Of a DNA stretch of 64,000 bases, positions 1 through 10,343 are shown one piece after another; the first letter of the stretch is position 1, and every line of letters begins with the position of its first letter. The translations under genes and the position numbers were made by a program. The DNA comes from Bugula neritina (taxonomy: Eukaryota; Bryozoa; Gymnolaemata; Cheilostomatida; Bugulidae). A model generated the notes under the pieces. That model did not search any database, was not told the DNA's origin, and was given only the letters and a program-made list of their open reading frames with translations. The stretch spans positions 4,941,662 through 5,005,661 of the forward strand of contig OZ037770.1 of NCBI GenBank assembly GCA_964035545.1. Reading direction: 5' to 3'.

Positions 1-3000
1 GGTATGCACGCATGACTTGTGGCAACACCGTATCCCATTCCTCTTGACCTCGTCCAAGGAGGAGACTCCGGAGCGCATCACCTAGCATCCGGTTGTTGCG
101 CTCCACCACCCCATTACCTTGAGGGTGGTAGGGGGTGGTCCTGCTCTGATTTACTCCCCAGAGGTGGCAAAGGTCGCTCATCAGTTGAGACTGGAATTGA
201 GCGCCTTGATCAGAGTGTATCTGTTCGGGAAGCCCAAAATAACAGAATACATGTTGGTCTAGTGCCCTGGCCACTGTTGGGGCTGATGCATCTGGGATGG
301 CCAGAGCATCCGCCCACCTAGTAAAGTGGTCGGTTAGTACTAGGATCCAATTATTGCCTCTGGGGGTCAGGGGCATGGGTCCGACCAGGTCTACAGCGAC
401 TACTTGCCAGGGCCTGCCAGCATATAGCCTCCGCCGTCCTGCTTCACCAGGGGGGCGGCTATGTTTACTGGCCTGGCAGATCTCACACTGTTTGACTCTG
501 AGCCGGACGTCACGCTCCATCTGCGGCCAATACCACCGGAGTCGTAATTTGGATATCACTCGCTTGACCCCTGCGTGGGCCTGCTTGTGAGTATCCCAAA
601 TCAACTCACGGCGGATGGCTGTGGGGCAGACTACCCTCTTCCTCTCCGGGTGTCTGCCGCTGGCAGCTAGAGAGATGGTTAGCAACCCATCCTGCCCGAT
701 CCGCAGCGAGTCCCAACGCTGACAGTATAGCCGGAACTCGGCGCATCCCTGTCTTATGCGTTCCTCGCTGGGTCGTCGCCCTTCCCGTTTGGCCCGGTAT
801 ATGTCTGCCACGACTCCAGGCAGTTCTTCTTGGAGCTTCTTCAGCTCTCGAACATTACCGGCCAGTACAGGGTTGGCGCGGAGGTTTTGCACATCCTCCG
901 GGGACTCATCAACTCTCTGCCTGAGTTGACCTTGATCCCAGTCAAACGGTGCTCCGTGATGAGCCAGCGTCTCCAACTCGCATCGCGGGGGACCTCCATC
1001 CCTCCTCTCGATGTTGAGACACTGTTTGCAACCTCCGTCAGGTCGGCGACTCAACCCATCCGCATTGCTGTGTCTCTTGCCCGGTCGATGTTCGATCCGG
1101 TATGAGAATTCAGCTAGGATTTCGAGCCACCGGGCGACCTGACTAGAGGGCTCTGCTCTCTTGCACAGCCAGATCAGCGAGGCATGATCCGTACGCAGCC
1201 GGAACTTCCTGCCATATAGGTATGGTCTGAAGTGCTTCACTGACTTGATTACTGCCAGCAGCTCCTTGCGGGTAGTGCAGTAATTTCGTTCAGCGGGAGA
1301 GAGAGACTTGCTGTAGTAGGCTACTACTACTTCTCGGCCTTCCTGCACTTGTGACAGCACAGCGCCAACATTCTGGTCACTGGCGTCCGTGTCTAGGATG
1401 TACTCCAGAGTGGGGTCTGGGTAGGCCAAGATGGGCGCCGTTAGTAGGCAACCCTTGAGGCGGTCGAACGCTTCTTGTTCGACTGGGGTCCACTGCCACG
1501 TCACTCCCTTTGCGGTGAGCCGGTTTAACGGCTGGGCTATGCCCGCAAAGTCTGGTATGTATTGCCTGTAATACCCTACCAGCCCCAAGAAAGCCCGGAG
1601 TCCGGTCAAGTCTTGGGGGGTGACCCAGTCTTCTACCGCCCGTACCTTTTCGGGATCCGTTGCCACGCCGTTTCGACCGACAACGTGCCCCAGGTACTTG
1701 ACCTCCGGCTGCAATAGAGCGCATTTGGAAGGTTTGAGCATGAGACCGGCACCTCGGAGTCTCTCGAAAACCTCCTGCAGACGACTGACATGTGTCTCGA
1801 AGTCTGGAGAGATTACGATGACATCATCGAGGTAGACCAGCAGTGTCTTCCAATGGAGTCCGCTAAGGACTTGTTCCATCAGCCTCTGGAAGGTGGCTGG
1901 GGCGGAGGTTAACCCGAAGGGCAGCACCTTCCACTTCCACAAACCGTCCCGTGTGATAAACGCCGCTTTCTCTTGGGCGTCGGGACTCAGAGGAACCTGC
2001 CAATAGCCGCTTAGCAAGTCTAACGTACTGAAGTACTTGCTGCCGGCTAGGGCGTCCAATGACTCGTCAATACGAGGTAGAGGGTAGGCGTCCTGTATGG
2101 TTACGCTATTGAGTTTGCGGTAGTCCACACAGAACCGCCAACTGCCGTCTTTCTTCCGGACCAGTACGACTGGCGAGCTCCACGCACTATGGGCGGGCTC
2201 TATCAGTCCCCGGTCCAGAAGATCCCGTACTTGTCGGCTAACCTCCTTCTCTTTCTCCGGCCCCAGCCTGCGTGTGGGCTGCCGGACAGGAACTGTCCCT
2301 GCAGTCAGCGGTATTTCGTGTCTGACAATTCCAGTCAGCCCCACGTCATGCTCTCCGCTGCTGAACACTTCGCCGTAGTCGCGTAGTAACTTAGCCATAG
2401 CTTGGCGTTCTCTGTTACTCGCGCAGCCGCCACTGGCTGTTTCGTATAACTCCCGGAGATGTGTTGGGACTGCCCCTCGTCCCTGAATAGGGTGTCGAGG
2501 GGGTGCCTCCGTCGTGTCACCCAGCGACGGGCCCACGTCCTCTTCCTGGACGGAGTGGAACCGGCCCAGCATTGACCCAGCTGGGAGCTCAATGGGCTCA
2601 GTAAAGGGGTTGACACACTGCACTAAGACCTCCCCTCGCTCAGTTAGTCGGTTTAGACTACTGGCGAGTTGGATCCTTTCGTGCGCGCCTTCAACGACCC
2701 CGAGCCTGGCTATCCGGTTGCTGTTCACTCGGCAGTGGATAGTAGCTCTGGAGCGTCCGGGTACGGTGCAGTTTCGAACTACCTGAACACCGCCCACCAG
2801 AAGACGCCCAAACTTATCCACACAGGCGAGTTCTCGCCCGCCCATCAGCACCACCGACTTACTAAAGTCGATTCGGCATTGGTGTTGCTTCAAGAAGGGC
2901 ATGCCGAGGATAGCATCTTCCTCCAGTTGACCTATGATAAAGGTCTCCTGTACAGCCTGATCTCGGACACGCCCAGGGAGCTCGATAATACCATAAAAGG

Positions 3001-3544
3001 GGATACATGACCCGTCTGCCAGGGTGCCATGTTCTCCAGTATACGGTCGTACTCTATCCCTGTCCCGGCGGGGCAGTGCCTCAAAGACTCTACGACTGAG
3101 AAGGTTGGTAGTACAACCGGAGTCGAGCAGGAAAGTGACGGCGTTGCCGGCCACCTTTCCGGGTAGGAAATAGCTCTCTCCATGTGGTTGTACTTTCACC
3201 CCCCCCGCATGTGTTGTCCTGGGTTGACAGGATGGCGGGGGTTTCACCCGTGGTTTACGGGGCTTCCGGCGGCGAGGTTGGTGCCGGCGGGGTTCGGGCC
3301 TCTCCACTGGGCCTTCTGGCTCCATTTCAGTGGCGGGCTCCTCTTCCCGAGGTAACCGGTGAAACCGGTTAGTGAGTGGCAGGGAGAAGGTACTTGGCCG
3401 TTGTGCGGGCCTACTAGTCCTGCGTGGTACCTGCCACTCGGGTGGAGCGTTTCGTCGTGTCCGTACGGACAGACGACGGCGTTTCCCACCATACTCCTTT
3501 AGTTGCGGCCCGCGGGGAGGGAGTGTGTCCGCGGGCCGTGACAG
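1..3544 (-). CDS. pol: pol polyprotein (protease, RT, RNase H, integrase), partial, frame open
   Basis: This polyprotein copies the element RNA and inserts the DNA. In order: an aspartic protease with DSG near 3116-3124, a connector, a reverse transcriptase whose YLDD active site is at 1823-1834, an RNase H/tether region, and an integrase with an HHCC zinc-binding part and a DDE core whose GNGVVE catalytic segment lies near 99-131. The frame is -1 relative to gag and probably begins at the shift site 3544-3550. It runs to position 1 without a stop that I can find. The RT fingers (roughly 1950-2420) are present here and deleted in the copy at 24 kb. The integrase C-terminus and any downstream ORF are off the window. 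Confidence 0.88.
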   Translation of the reverse strand, partial: MSRPADTLPPRGPQLKEYGGKRRRLSVRTRRNAPPEWQVPRRTSRPAQRPSTFSLPLTNRFHRLPREEEPATEMEPEGPVERPEPRRHQPRRRKPRKPRVKPPPSCQPRTTHAGGVKVQPHGESYFLPGKVAGNAVTFLLDSGCTTNLLSRRVFEALPRRDRDRVRPYTGEHGTLADGSCIPFYGIIELPGRVRDQAVQETFIIGQLEEDAILGMPFLKQHQCRIDFSKSVVLMGGRELACVDKFGRLLVGGVQVVRNCTVPGRSRATIHCRVNSNRIARLGVVEGAHERIQLASSLNRLTERGEVLVQCVNPFTEPIELPAGSMLGRFHSVQEEDVGPSLGDTTEAPPRHPIQGRGAVPTHLRELYETASGGCASNRERQAMAKLLRDYGEVFSSGEHDVGLTGIVRHEIPLTAGTVPVRQPTRRLGPEKEKEVSRQVRDLLDRGLIEPAHSAWSSPVVLVRKKDGSWRFCVDYRKLNSVTIQDAYPLPRIDESLDALAGSKYFSTLDLLSGYWQVPLSPDAQEKAAFITRDGLWKWKVLPFGLTSAPATFQRLMEQVLSGLHWKTLLVYLDDVIVISPDFETHVSRLQEVFERLRGAGLMLKPSKCALLQPEVKYLGHVVGRNGVATDPEKVRAVEDWVTPQDLTGLRAFLGLVGYYRQYIPDFAGIAQPLNRLTAKGVTWQWTPVEQEAFDRLKGCLLTAPILAYPDPTLEYILDTDASDQNVGAVLSQVQEGREVVVAYYSKSLSPAERNYCTTRKELLAVIKSVKHFRPYLYGRKFRLRTDHASLIWLCKRAEPSSQVARWLEILAEFSYRIEHRPGKRHSNADGLSRRPDGGCKQCLNIERRDGGPPRCELETLAHHGAPFDWDQGQLRQRVDESPEDVQNLRANPVLAGNVRELKKLQEELPGVVADIYRAKREGRRPSEERIRQGCAEFRLYCQRWDSLRIGQDGLLTISLAASGRHPERKRVVCPTAIRRELIWDTHKQAHAGVKRVISKLRLRWYWPQMERDVRLRVKQCEICQASKHSRPPGEAGRRRLYAGRPWQVVAVDLVGPMPLTPRGNNWILVLTDHFTRWADALAIPDASAPTVARALDQHVFCYFGLPEQIHSDQGAQFQSQLMSDLCHLWGVNQSRTTPYHPQGNGVVERNNRMLGDALRSLLLGRGQEEWDTVLPQVMRAY

Positions 3545-4365
3545 TTTAACGCCCCCTGGTATTGGGGTCGTCCTTTCTGTCCCTGGTCCTGATCAGCGCT
3601 ACTCCAGCCCTGTCCCACAGACGTTGGGGGCATCCGTAAGGCCTGACCGGGGCCAGCACTGGCCAGAATGGTTACCAATTGTCCCAGCATCTCTACCATG
3701 CGGTCCACTTCGGCTTCCAGCGGGAGGGCTTCGGAGCCTGTCGTAGCCCTGGCAGCGCTGACTCCAACTACTGGGGGGTTCCTTTGTGCCCGATGCATTT
3801 GGGTAGCCAACAGGTAAGCTTCTCCAGCCTTCAGGGCATCCTCTATTCTGGTTATCCCTTTAGCTCGTAGGTGATGGTCTAGGCCCAGGTCGTTTAGGGA
3901 CTGGACAAAGGCGTCATAGGTGTAACGCTCTTGGTGTTGTGCTGGCAGATCGCTATATGCAATCTGCGCCAGCTTCTTCACCGTCGCGGCATGTTCCTGC
4001 AGCGAGGTCCGCGGGGTGCGGCACAATCTCTCCAGCTTGGTCCTAGCGTCTATGACGGAGGTGCCAAAACGGGCCCGCAGCGCAGCCAGTATGCCGTCTA
4101 CGTCCGTTCCCACTCCGTACGGCTTGGCTTGCTCCGTCACCGCTCTCCGCAATTGAATGAGGGCCACTCTATGCGGCCATTGAGCAACCTCCATTACCTC
4201 TCTAAATTCTTGTATAAATTGTTCGACATCTTCCGACCCAGTAAAGGTGGGAGCTTTCAAGCAATGTCTATAAGCTTCTTCTGCCTCACGATTTACAGGA
4301 TTAACAGCATTTCTACGCTCACCTTCTACTGGGGGTGGTTGCATTCTAGCATTTTCAGTCTCCAT
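3499..4365 (-). CDS. gag: gag (capsid-like) protein of the left gypsy element, 288 aa
   Basis: The ORF starts at the ATG just after the primer-binding site and leader and ends at a TAA inside the gag-pol overlap. The middle (about residues 35-175) is a Ty3/gypsy capsid-type domain with motifs such as FTGSEDVEQFIQEF and YTYDAFVQSL. It is roughly 60 percent identical by eye to the gag at 24759-25640. The CCHC zinc knuckle seen in that relative is not visible here: the matching C-terminal stretch reads through glutamine- and glycine-rich sequence, perhaps after small indels. Gag forms the intracellular particle that packages element RNA. Whether this form packages RNA without a knuckle cannot be told. 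Confidence 0.85.
   Translation of the reverse strand: METENARMQPPPVEGERRNAVNPVNREAEEAYRHCLKAPTFTGSEDVEQFIQEFREVMEVAQWPHRVALIQLRRAVTEQAKPYGVGTDVDGILAALRARFGTSVIDARTKLERLCRTPRTSLQEHAATVKKLAQIAYSDLPAQHQERYTYDAFVQSLNDLGLDHHLRAKGITRIEDALKAGEAYLLATQMHRAQRNPPVVGVSAARATTGSEALPLEAEVDRMVEMLGQLVTILASAGPGQALRMPPTSVGQGWSSADQDQGQKGRPQYQGALNCHGPRTHSLPAGRN
3506..3550 (-). promoter_or_regulatory. candidate -1 ribosomal frameshift signal, left element
   Basis: On the minus strand the heptamer GTTAAAC (3544-3550) lies in gag phase as G TTA AAC. It is followed by 5 nt and then a perfect 10-bp GC-rich hairpin (arms 3529-3538 and 3506-3515, loop 13 nt). Gag stops just inside the following sequence and pol continues at -1. 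The same layout occurs at 25589-25633 with one compensatory base-pair change. Confidence 0.72.
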
Positions 4366-4379
4366 CTTTGATGTACACT

Positions 4380-4397
4380 ATCCCACCGCTGCCACCA
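4380..4397 (-). other. primer-binding site, tRNA-Leu(AAG) type
   Basis: One base inside the LTR end the minus strand reads TGGTGGCAGCGGTGGGAT. This 18-nt match is complementary to the 3' end (acceptor plus CCA and part of the T arm) of an animal tRNA-Leu(AAG) as I recall it. The right-hand element uses the same site at 24657-24674. Confidence 0.8.
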
Positions 4398-4398
4398 C

Positions 4399-4777
4399 TG
4401 TTATAGTTTTCAGATTTAGGGTTGATGTGCCACCAAGAGAGTCTATTTATCACTAGAGAAACTTCACCAGTTATTTCGTGTAGATATCGTTATATTTAAT
4501 ACAAGAATACATAATAAAAGTCCCATGTACAACAGTAATGATACGCACGTCTATTTAGTTTACAGCACTATCCTCAACTATACATTATAAAAAACACGAT
4601 ACATTATTTCAAACCAGTTACACATCTAATCTATTTCACACTCTAGCTTCGACTGAGTTAGCAGCGGGAAACTACAATTGCTGCTAACTATCAACTACGC
4701 TAATTGGCTATCCATTGTTCCGGGTCAATTACGCGACCCTACATGTTGTGCTGCTGGTAGTTCCACGAACCACCACA
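4399..4777 (-). repeat. 5' LTR of the left gypsy element, 379 bp
   Basis: On the minus strand it begins TGTGGTGG and ends TAACA, the TG...CA form. The first 195 or so bases (U3 side) and the last 50 are close to the 305-bp LTR at 24351. The middle is different and about 75 bp longer. No partner LTR is in the window, so its age cannot be judged. Its outer edge lies about 60 bp beyond the RPF1-like stop codon. Confidence 0.88.
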
Positions 4778-4836
4778 ATAATATTTTATTTTGGTTCACT
4801 TTGCATATAGAAAATATAAATACTAATGAAATGGGT

Positions 4837-5899
4837 TCAGAGATTAAACTTCCTACGGCTGGTATCCATTTCATGTCTCTTGTGCATCCATTCATATTCA
4901 CCGAACTTGGAGTCAAACGTCCCTTTCTGAATGGAACGTAGTTTGAGTGTGAATCTTGGGCCAAGCTCGTGCAAACCACACTTCTTCTCATTGCGGAACT
5001 GAAAATGATATACAGTAGTAGTAGTAGAGCAGTGTTTGAACTATACATTATAAAATATAAAATAATTTATACAATAATACAGCAGCTTTAGCTAACATAA
5101 TAATGATAATTTGAAGTAAAATATTTTATATAATACACAGATATCTATTCAACAAGAAAATACTGATCTCCAATGGTATCTGGATTATTGAGTACACACT
5201 TGATATCTCCAGTTTTTAGCTAGTTTCACAATTTAGTTGCTAATGTATATTTTGTTTGTCCCCTTCTAAGAAAATTTTAATAAATACAACGAAAGTATGA
5301 GGGTTTTATCAAAATTTGATTGAATTCCCATGTTTGAACCTAACTTTTTAATGAATTAGGAGATGAGGACCACAACGAAAAAACCATCACGGTTTGTATA
5401 AATATTGAGCTAATATTACAACAAGTATGCAGCATTTTAAGGTTGGAACTTGGAACTCCCAACTCCAAATCCGAGAGTCCCTCACTACTGTACTCAGTTA
5501 CATGCATCACGGAACTGCTTGTAGAATGATTCAACTAAAACCATCATTAGCCTAAGTTCTAGTTCATTATTTCTTGGGAGGGGGGACTGGGGTGCTTGAT
5601 ACATTTAATTCAATCTAAAGGAAAGATGCTGCCTTTCTCCACTACTTCTAAACCAATGGGGTTTCCCTACCACAACTAATCTAATAACAACTGTCCCTCA
5701 CCTGGTATCTGTGATGTCTAAAGAAGATGAAGTCTCTTTGATTGTGAAATGTGATGACCCTGCGACCATTGAACTAAGGGTCATGCGGGAACAGCGGGGC
5801 AAACATCCTTCCCACGGTCAGCCCTAGCCTTGTGTTGAAGTTGTTGAGTATTACCTCTGGAAGATGGGACGTCGTCTCCCCAGCCTTCTTTATTTCAGT
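4837..5899 (-). pseudogene. RPF1: RPF1-like ribosome biogenesis factor, last two exons only, with in-frame TAG
   Basis: Two minus-strand exons match the C-terminus of ribosome production factor 1, a Brix-domain protein for 60S subunit assembly in the nucleolus. Exon 5702-5899 (66 codons) has a good acceptor (TTTCTTGTTTCAG) and donor (CAG/GTGAGG) and carries [16 protein letters not shown] and TFHNQRDFIFFR. Exon 4837-4998 (53 codons plus TGA) carries [14 protein letters not shown] and the terminal [11 protein letters not shown]. Phases agree (0-0). One codon after FPHDP is TAG where the family as I recall it has Gln. I searched by eye for the upstream Brix exons on this strand as far as the lectin gene and found none. 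It is therefore probably a 3' fragment of a duplicated gene, though distant or diverged 5' exons are possible. Confidence 0.8.
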
Positions 5900-6239
5900 C
5901 TGAAACAAGAAACATCATAGCAAATAGCTGTGGAGATGCTGGATTACTCATTGTTTATGTTTACCCTTAATATAACTATAGGTAGTCCACCAGTATGTCT
6001 CACATGTTAGCTGAAACAAATCTTTACATGGATAAGTCCATACTATACAGTGTGATAACATTGTATTGGCCATGCCCATTCCCTTATATTATCAATATGC
6101 AGTCAGCTACATACTATGACCTTGTTACATAATAGAATACAAGTATGTCAGGCATCAGACCAACTAAGCAACAGGAAGTAACAAGAGAGGACAACATCAT
6201 ATTGAATCAAAATCAATATCAACACTCAATATTCCCCTA

Positions 6240-6378
6240 AAAAAAAACTCACGCAAGTTTATAGTCGCTATCCCTGTGAGAAACCCCTGATAGAAAGGGT
6301 TTTTGTTAGAACGGGCTGAGGACATGTTCAAATGAGGCACAGGAGCAATTATGACTGGATGCTCTTCCTAACATCACC
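6240..6378 (-). repeat. 5'-truncated copy of a tRNA-derived SINE
   Basis: On the minus strand it matches the body and tail of the SINE at 20454-20690 (shared GATGTTAGGAAGAGCATCCA, then a CTATAAACT..GTGAGTTTTTT tail). It lacks the tRNA-like head. It is flanked by an imperfect direct repeat of nearly 40 bp (6206-6245 and 6380-6417), which may be a target-site duplication. Confidence 0.68.
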
Positions 6379-6458
6379 AATCAAAATTAATGTCAACATC
6401 CAATATTCCCCTAAAAAGATGGAACTAAACTAAATTGTGCTCTTCTACTTTCATGACA

Positions 6459-6821
6459 TTCAGTCAAAAATTCAATTTTGTCGAGTTGAAAATTTCACTG
6501 AGTTGAATTGCATTGGAAAAGCCACTCATCAATTTTTTTTCACTTGCCACAACTTAATTGGCCGATTTTAGAATAACAATCAATGGGGAAGATAACTCTT
6601 TGTAGATATTGATATTCAATGATGACTTTAGAGACTGGATGACATATTTATAGTATTTTTATAATTATATTGGCATTAATGCTGTCAACTTGACAAATTC
6701 ACTACAGTTTCAAATGGCATCAACTAACTAACTTAGAAAGGGAGTTTCCACATCAATATGATTTCAATGGGTTTCAGTTTTTAACTATAAAGGGGTACTC
6801 AGCCGAGTGAAATTGACTGAA
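6459..6821. mobile_element. MITE-like dispersed repeat, copy 1
   Basis: It shares most of its length with 61093-61495 in the same orientation, at around 80 percent by eye. Both copies begin with a TTCAGTCAA-type end and finish with its inverse TTGACTGAA, so short terminal inverted repeats bound them. It has no coding capacity, which fits a non-autonomous DNA element. Confidence 0.6.
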
Positions 6822-8109
6822 ACTCAGTAATTTAATATATTAAAAAAATTAAAGAACTTAGGCTATCTCCATTTCTCTACTACTGCTCCTAAATGCTTTA
6901 TAAGTTTAGGTTTAGAAGTAAAAGGTTAAGTCCTTCAAAGAAAGTGACTTATTTAACTATACGACTTATTAGAACACAGGTTATTCTGAATTTCCAAATG
7001 ACTGCCCCTACTTTGAGATGAAACCCCAGGTACTGGTCACCTTAGCCTACTTTTCAAACATGTCTCACTACAAGAGGGGGCCCAGGTAAGAGCCCAGAGT
7101 GAAACTGATAAACTGAGTTGTGGGAAACAAGGAAGTTTCATTCTCTCAGACTGGGAGAGTAGCAGCTCAAACTCACATGAAAACTGACCAATGGAAAACC
7201 AGAAATCAAAGAGTATTAGCCTGTGAATGTACCTGAGTGTAATTTACTGGGTTGGAGCTAAGGCTAACAAATATATTCCAACTACAAACAATTATTGCTG
7301 AAACCACTGAAGTGATGCTACAGCATAGAAAGTGTAATCAACTATGTGAAATATCAACAGAGAAGTAATACATCGTAATTAAATTTAAATAAGTTTGTGC
7401 CATCCACTACTTTTACTGTCATTACAGAGCTTGGTAACCTTGCATTAATCAAGAAATAGCGTATTATGTACGTTTTATCTATATTGTTCTCCACTAGAAA
7501 AGATAAAAACCTATGACTTAAGCATAGAATTCTTTTAAGAGAAAACAAGAGTCAATATCTGGTTAGTATCAAGGAAACAAGGACTATGATATTGTAGACT
7601 TTTGTTTAGTGGTTTGTGCAGTGCTACATGATAGAATGAATAATTAGTCCATGATAGTGCTACTTTAGTACTTATATAAAGGCTACTAGCATTGGGAGTG
7701 ATCAGTCAGTGAGCGACTCAGATACTCAGTGAGTGAGTTTATTAAATAGTAATTCAAACAACCTGCAGGACCCATTCACTGATTAAACTAATGGATATCC
7801 AAGCCAGTTAATGAATTACAGAATGAATATACAAATATCTCATTTAAATCAAGACTCAAATCAGTGTAGGCCTGTCAGAACAAGTCAACAAGTGAAAACC
7901 TCACAGCTAGAAATCTACAGAATAATTCCGAAGAGTATAAAATGTCTCTATATGTAACAGGAAATGAAATAAACTCATGTCACGGAATACCAATATAATG
8001 CACTTTCCTTTGCAAGGGAAATGAAACCCTGACTTTGATATTCATAAGAGCAACATTTCTAACATAAGTGCAATGAGTATACAAGAGTGTATGTAGAGAT
8101 ACAAATATT

Positions 8110-10343
8110 TTACCTCCTGAAACAAAAGAGACAGGTGAGCAGCACAGCCACAATGATAATAACACACAGTGCTACAGCCAGTGCAGTGATTATCATATCT
8201 CTCTGAGTTAGACCTCCACCACTACCTCCTTTGTCAGTTGTTGATGACGTATCTACATCTAGAGTCACTGCAAACAGAAACATTAAAATATCATAATTTT
8301 GTGAGTTCTGTAGAATCATTCAGATACAGAAAAGCATATTTTCAAACCACTAATAAATTCTTGATAATTATTAATAACCAATCACTGCCAACTATGAGTA
8401 TTCAAGTTTATCCTAATCATTAAATGGAATAGGAGCATTAGCTATATACACTGCTCCCTCCATATCTCACAGAAATTTTTTACAAAATTTCACAGGTCAC
8501 AGGCTTGGACCATTATTTTGTGGCTTATGTATATGTGTGTAGGGAGAAAATGTGGTATGGATCCATGAGTTAAATCTGGCATTCTACTAATTCGCAAATT
8601 GAGGTTTCCAGACCTGCAGCTTAGTGAGATACAGAAGAACCAGTGTTTTTAGTGTTAATCAAGAATAGAAAAGAGCCGTTAATAAAGCAGAGCTAACTTT
8701 TAGTCTGTCCAGTCATCTCAGCCTTCCGTGATGTAGCTTGAGTTGCCGACAGAGTATTGGTTGAGCTAGCGGGTGGATTACTTGAGGCCCCTACAGTTGA
8801 TATTAATAGCTGAGGTTACAGAAAGCTATGGAGAGGTTCACTCAAATAACACATGAGATACACAAAACATGCATAGAGACACACAGAGGAAGAAAAGAGG
8901 TTCTAACCAGAAATACTTACTACTGGTTGATGAAACTGTATATCTTTTGGTATACAGTCCTGGATTGTTAATAGCATCATTACACCACATTTCCATTGGA
9001 TCATCTGTGAATATATCAATAATTAAATACATGATATAGCAGGATAAATCAGTTTGTATCAAGTATTATTACAGTTAAGAATAATCAACTAGCTCAAGAA
9101 TAAATACCAATAAATAAACTCACTTGATGTTAACTTAACATGGGCTCTAGACTGACCACTTAGCTGAATATTGTCTGCAAACACAACTGTGAACATATTA
9201 AGATTTACACCAAATTCATGGGTTCTGTTCATCGATAAATAAACGGGATTGTCTGGAGGTGCATCAGACCAACCATTCTGACCAGCTGGTTTGTACAAGA
9301 AATACTCATTTTTAAAAAAATGAGCCATTCTTTGTCTAATAAGAGTTATGTTTTGTGTAAAGAACTGCTGATTGGCTGGTTTGAAGTCACATGAACAAGA
9401 TATCTTTCCTGCTGCTGTGTCAGGTGAAGGAGTGGTTAGAAACACAGACTGACTGGATGGTATAGTTTCATATCTGTCTTCACATATGTCCAAGGTGTAG
9501 TCTAAACAAACAAACAAAATTATTTTAATATGCAATAATACATTATATGATTTCATGGAGGATTAAACTTTTAATATATCCATCAAACACAAATACAACT
9601 TATGCATATATAAATCATTTGACACACTCAGCTATGAAACTGAATAAAAACACCATCATGAATGGTTACAGTTTGCTGAACTGTGAACGGCTACGGCATC
9701 ATTTACTAAAATAAAATTTATTAACATTGACTTCAGTATATCCATAACTATCTGACTTTAATATATAATTTAGTAAATCAAGCAAGTATCAGGCAATGAA
9801 AACCAAATCAATACCAGATTTGATGCAGGAAAACTTCACCCTCAGTTCCTTAGCTTTAGGATATCCTGTCTCACACTCTTCTTTAGGTACTGTAATATTT
9901 ATTCCTTGAGGTCCTATGGAACAGCTCTGTTTAGCATAGCAGTTGGCTCTGATTCTGTCCTCATTCTGACACACACTGTGTTGGCCATCCAGATATTCAG
10001 AGTTTCCAAACACTGGGCAGACCAGCAGATCACATGGTACAGTACCTGAGTAATTTTCTAGTGATATGATTTCTATCACTGAATCTTGTGGACAGGATAT
10101 GTTTGCAGATCGCGAGAGTTCTCCTGAGTTTTCATCAAAATTATAGGTTTGTGTTTGAGGAGCTACAGAAGCAAAAAGAGGTACAATGTTATTTATTCAT
10201 CACCTACAAGTTTATAACAGAACTCCAAAAAGTTATCACTAAGCAAGTATATCTGAAAAACTAAACTTACCAGAATTTGAAGTTGCAGCTTGCAGAATTA
10301 TCAAAAAGTAAACACACAGCAGAGCAAAACCCCAAGCAGCCAT
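8110..10343 (-). CDS. single-pass membrane protein with SUEL-type lectin domain, six exons
   Basis: Exons on the minus strand are 10271-10343, 9815-10162, 9124-9501, 8921-9004, 8698-8790 and 8110-8267, about 378 aa. Exon 1 encodes a signal peptide (MAAWGFALLCVYFLIILQ). Exon 2 has the Cys pattern and CPVFG, QSCSIG, VKFSC segments of a rhamnose/galactose-binding (SUEL, latrophilin N-terminal) lectin domain. Exon 3 is an unrecognised extracellular module with NxT/S sites. Exons 4-5 form a short Cys-containing piece and a Ser/Thr-rich stalk. Exon 6 has one membrane helix (MIITALAVALCVIIIVAVLL) and a few cytoplasmic residues ending FRR and TAA. All five internal junctions are phase 1, the signature of shuffled extracellular modules. 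Exon 5 has a weak donor (GTTAGC). The last exon could instead splice at AG/GTAAAA into an unseen tail. A carbohydrate-binding surface receptor or adhesion role is inferred. Confidence 0.72.

Larger units (their letters stand above)
1..4777 (-). mobile_element. Ty3/gypsy LTR retrotransposon, 5' LTR to integrase, cut by the window edge
   Basis: Read on the minus strand this is 5' LTR, tRNA-primer site, gag, then protease, reverse transcriptase, RNase H and integrase in the Ty3/gypsy order. The window ends about 30 codons after the integrase catalytic Glu, so the 3' end is unseen rather than missing. Gag and pol lie in two frames joined by a -1 shift. At five points along pol (gag-pol junction, protease DSG, RT YLDD, RNase H, integrase) the codons stay in one phase, and I see no stop between. 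By eye it is about 98 percent identical to the copy at 24351-31380 from RNase H onward, but clearly diverged in gag and protease and in the middle of the LTR. Confidence 0.93.
5900..8109. other. intergenic, repeat-bearing, no gene seen
   Basis: Between the RPF1-like exons and the lectin gene I see only AT-rich sequence, a truncated SINE, a MITE-like copy and short random ORFs. Cytoplasmic-tail exons of the lectin gene could lie near 7980-8109, but I cannot support one. Confidence 0.55.
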
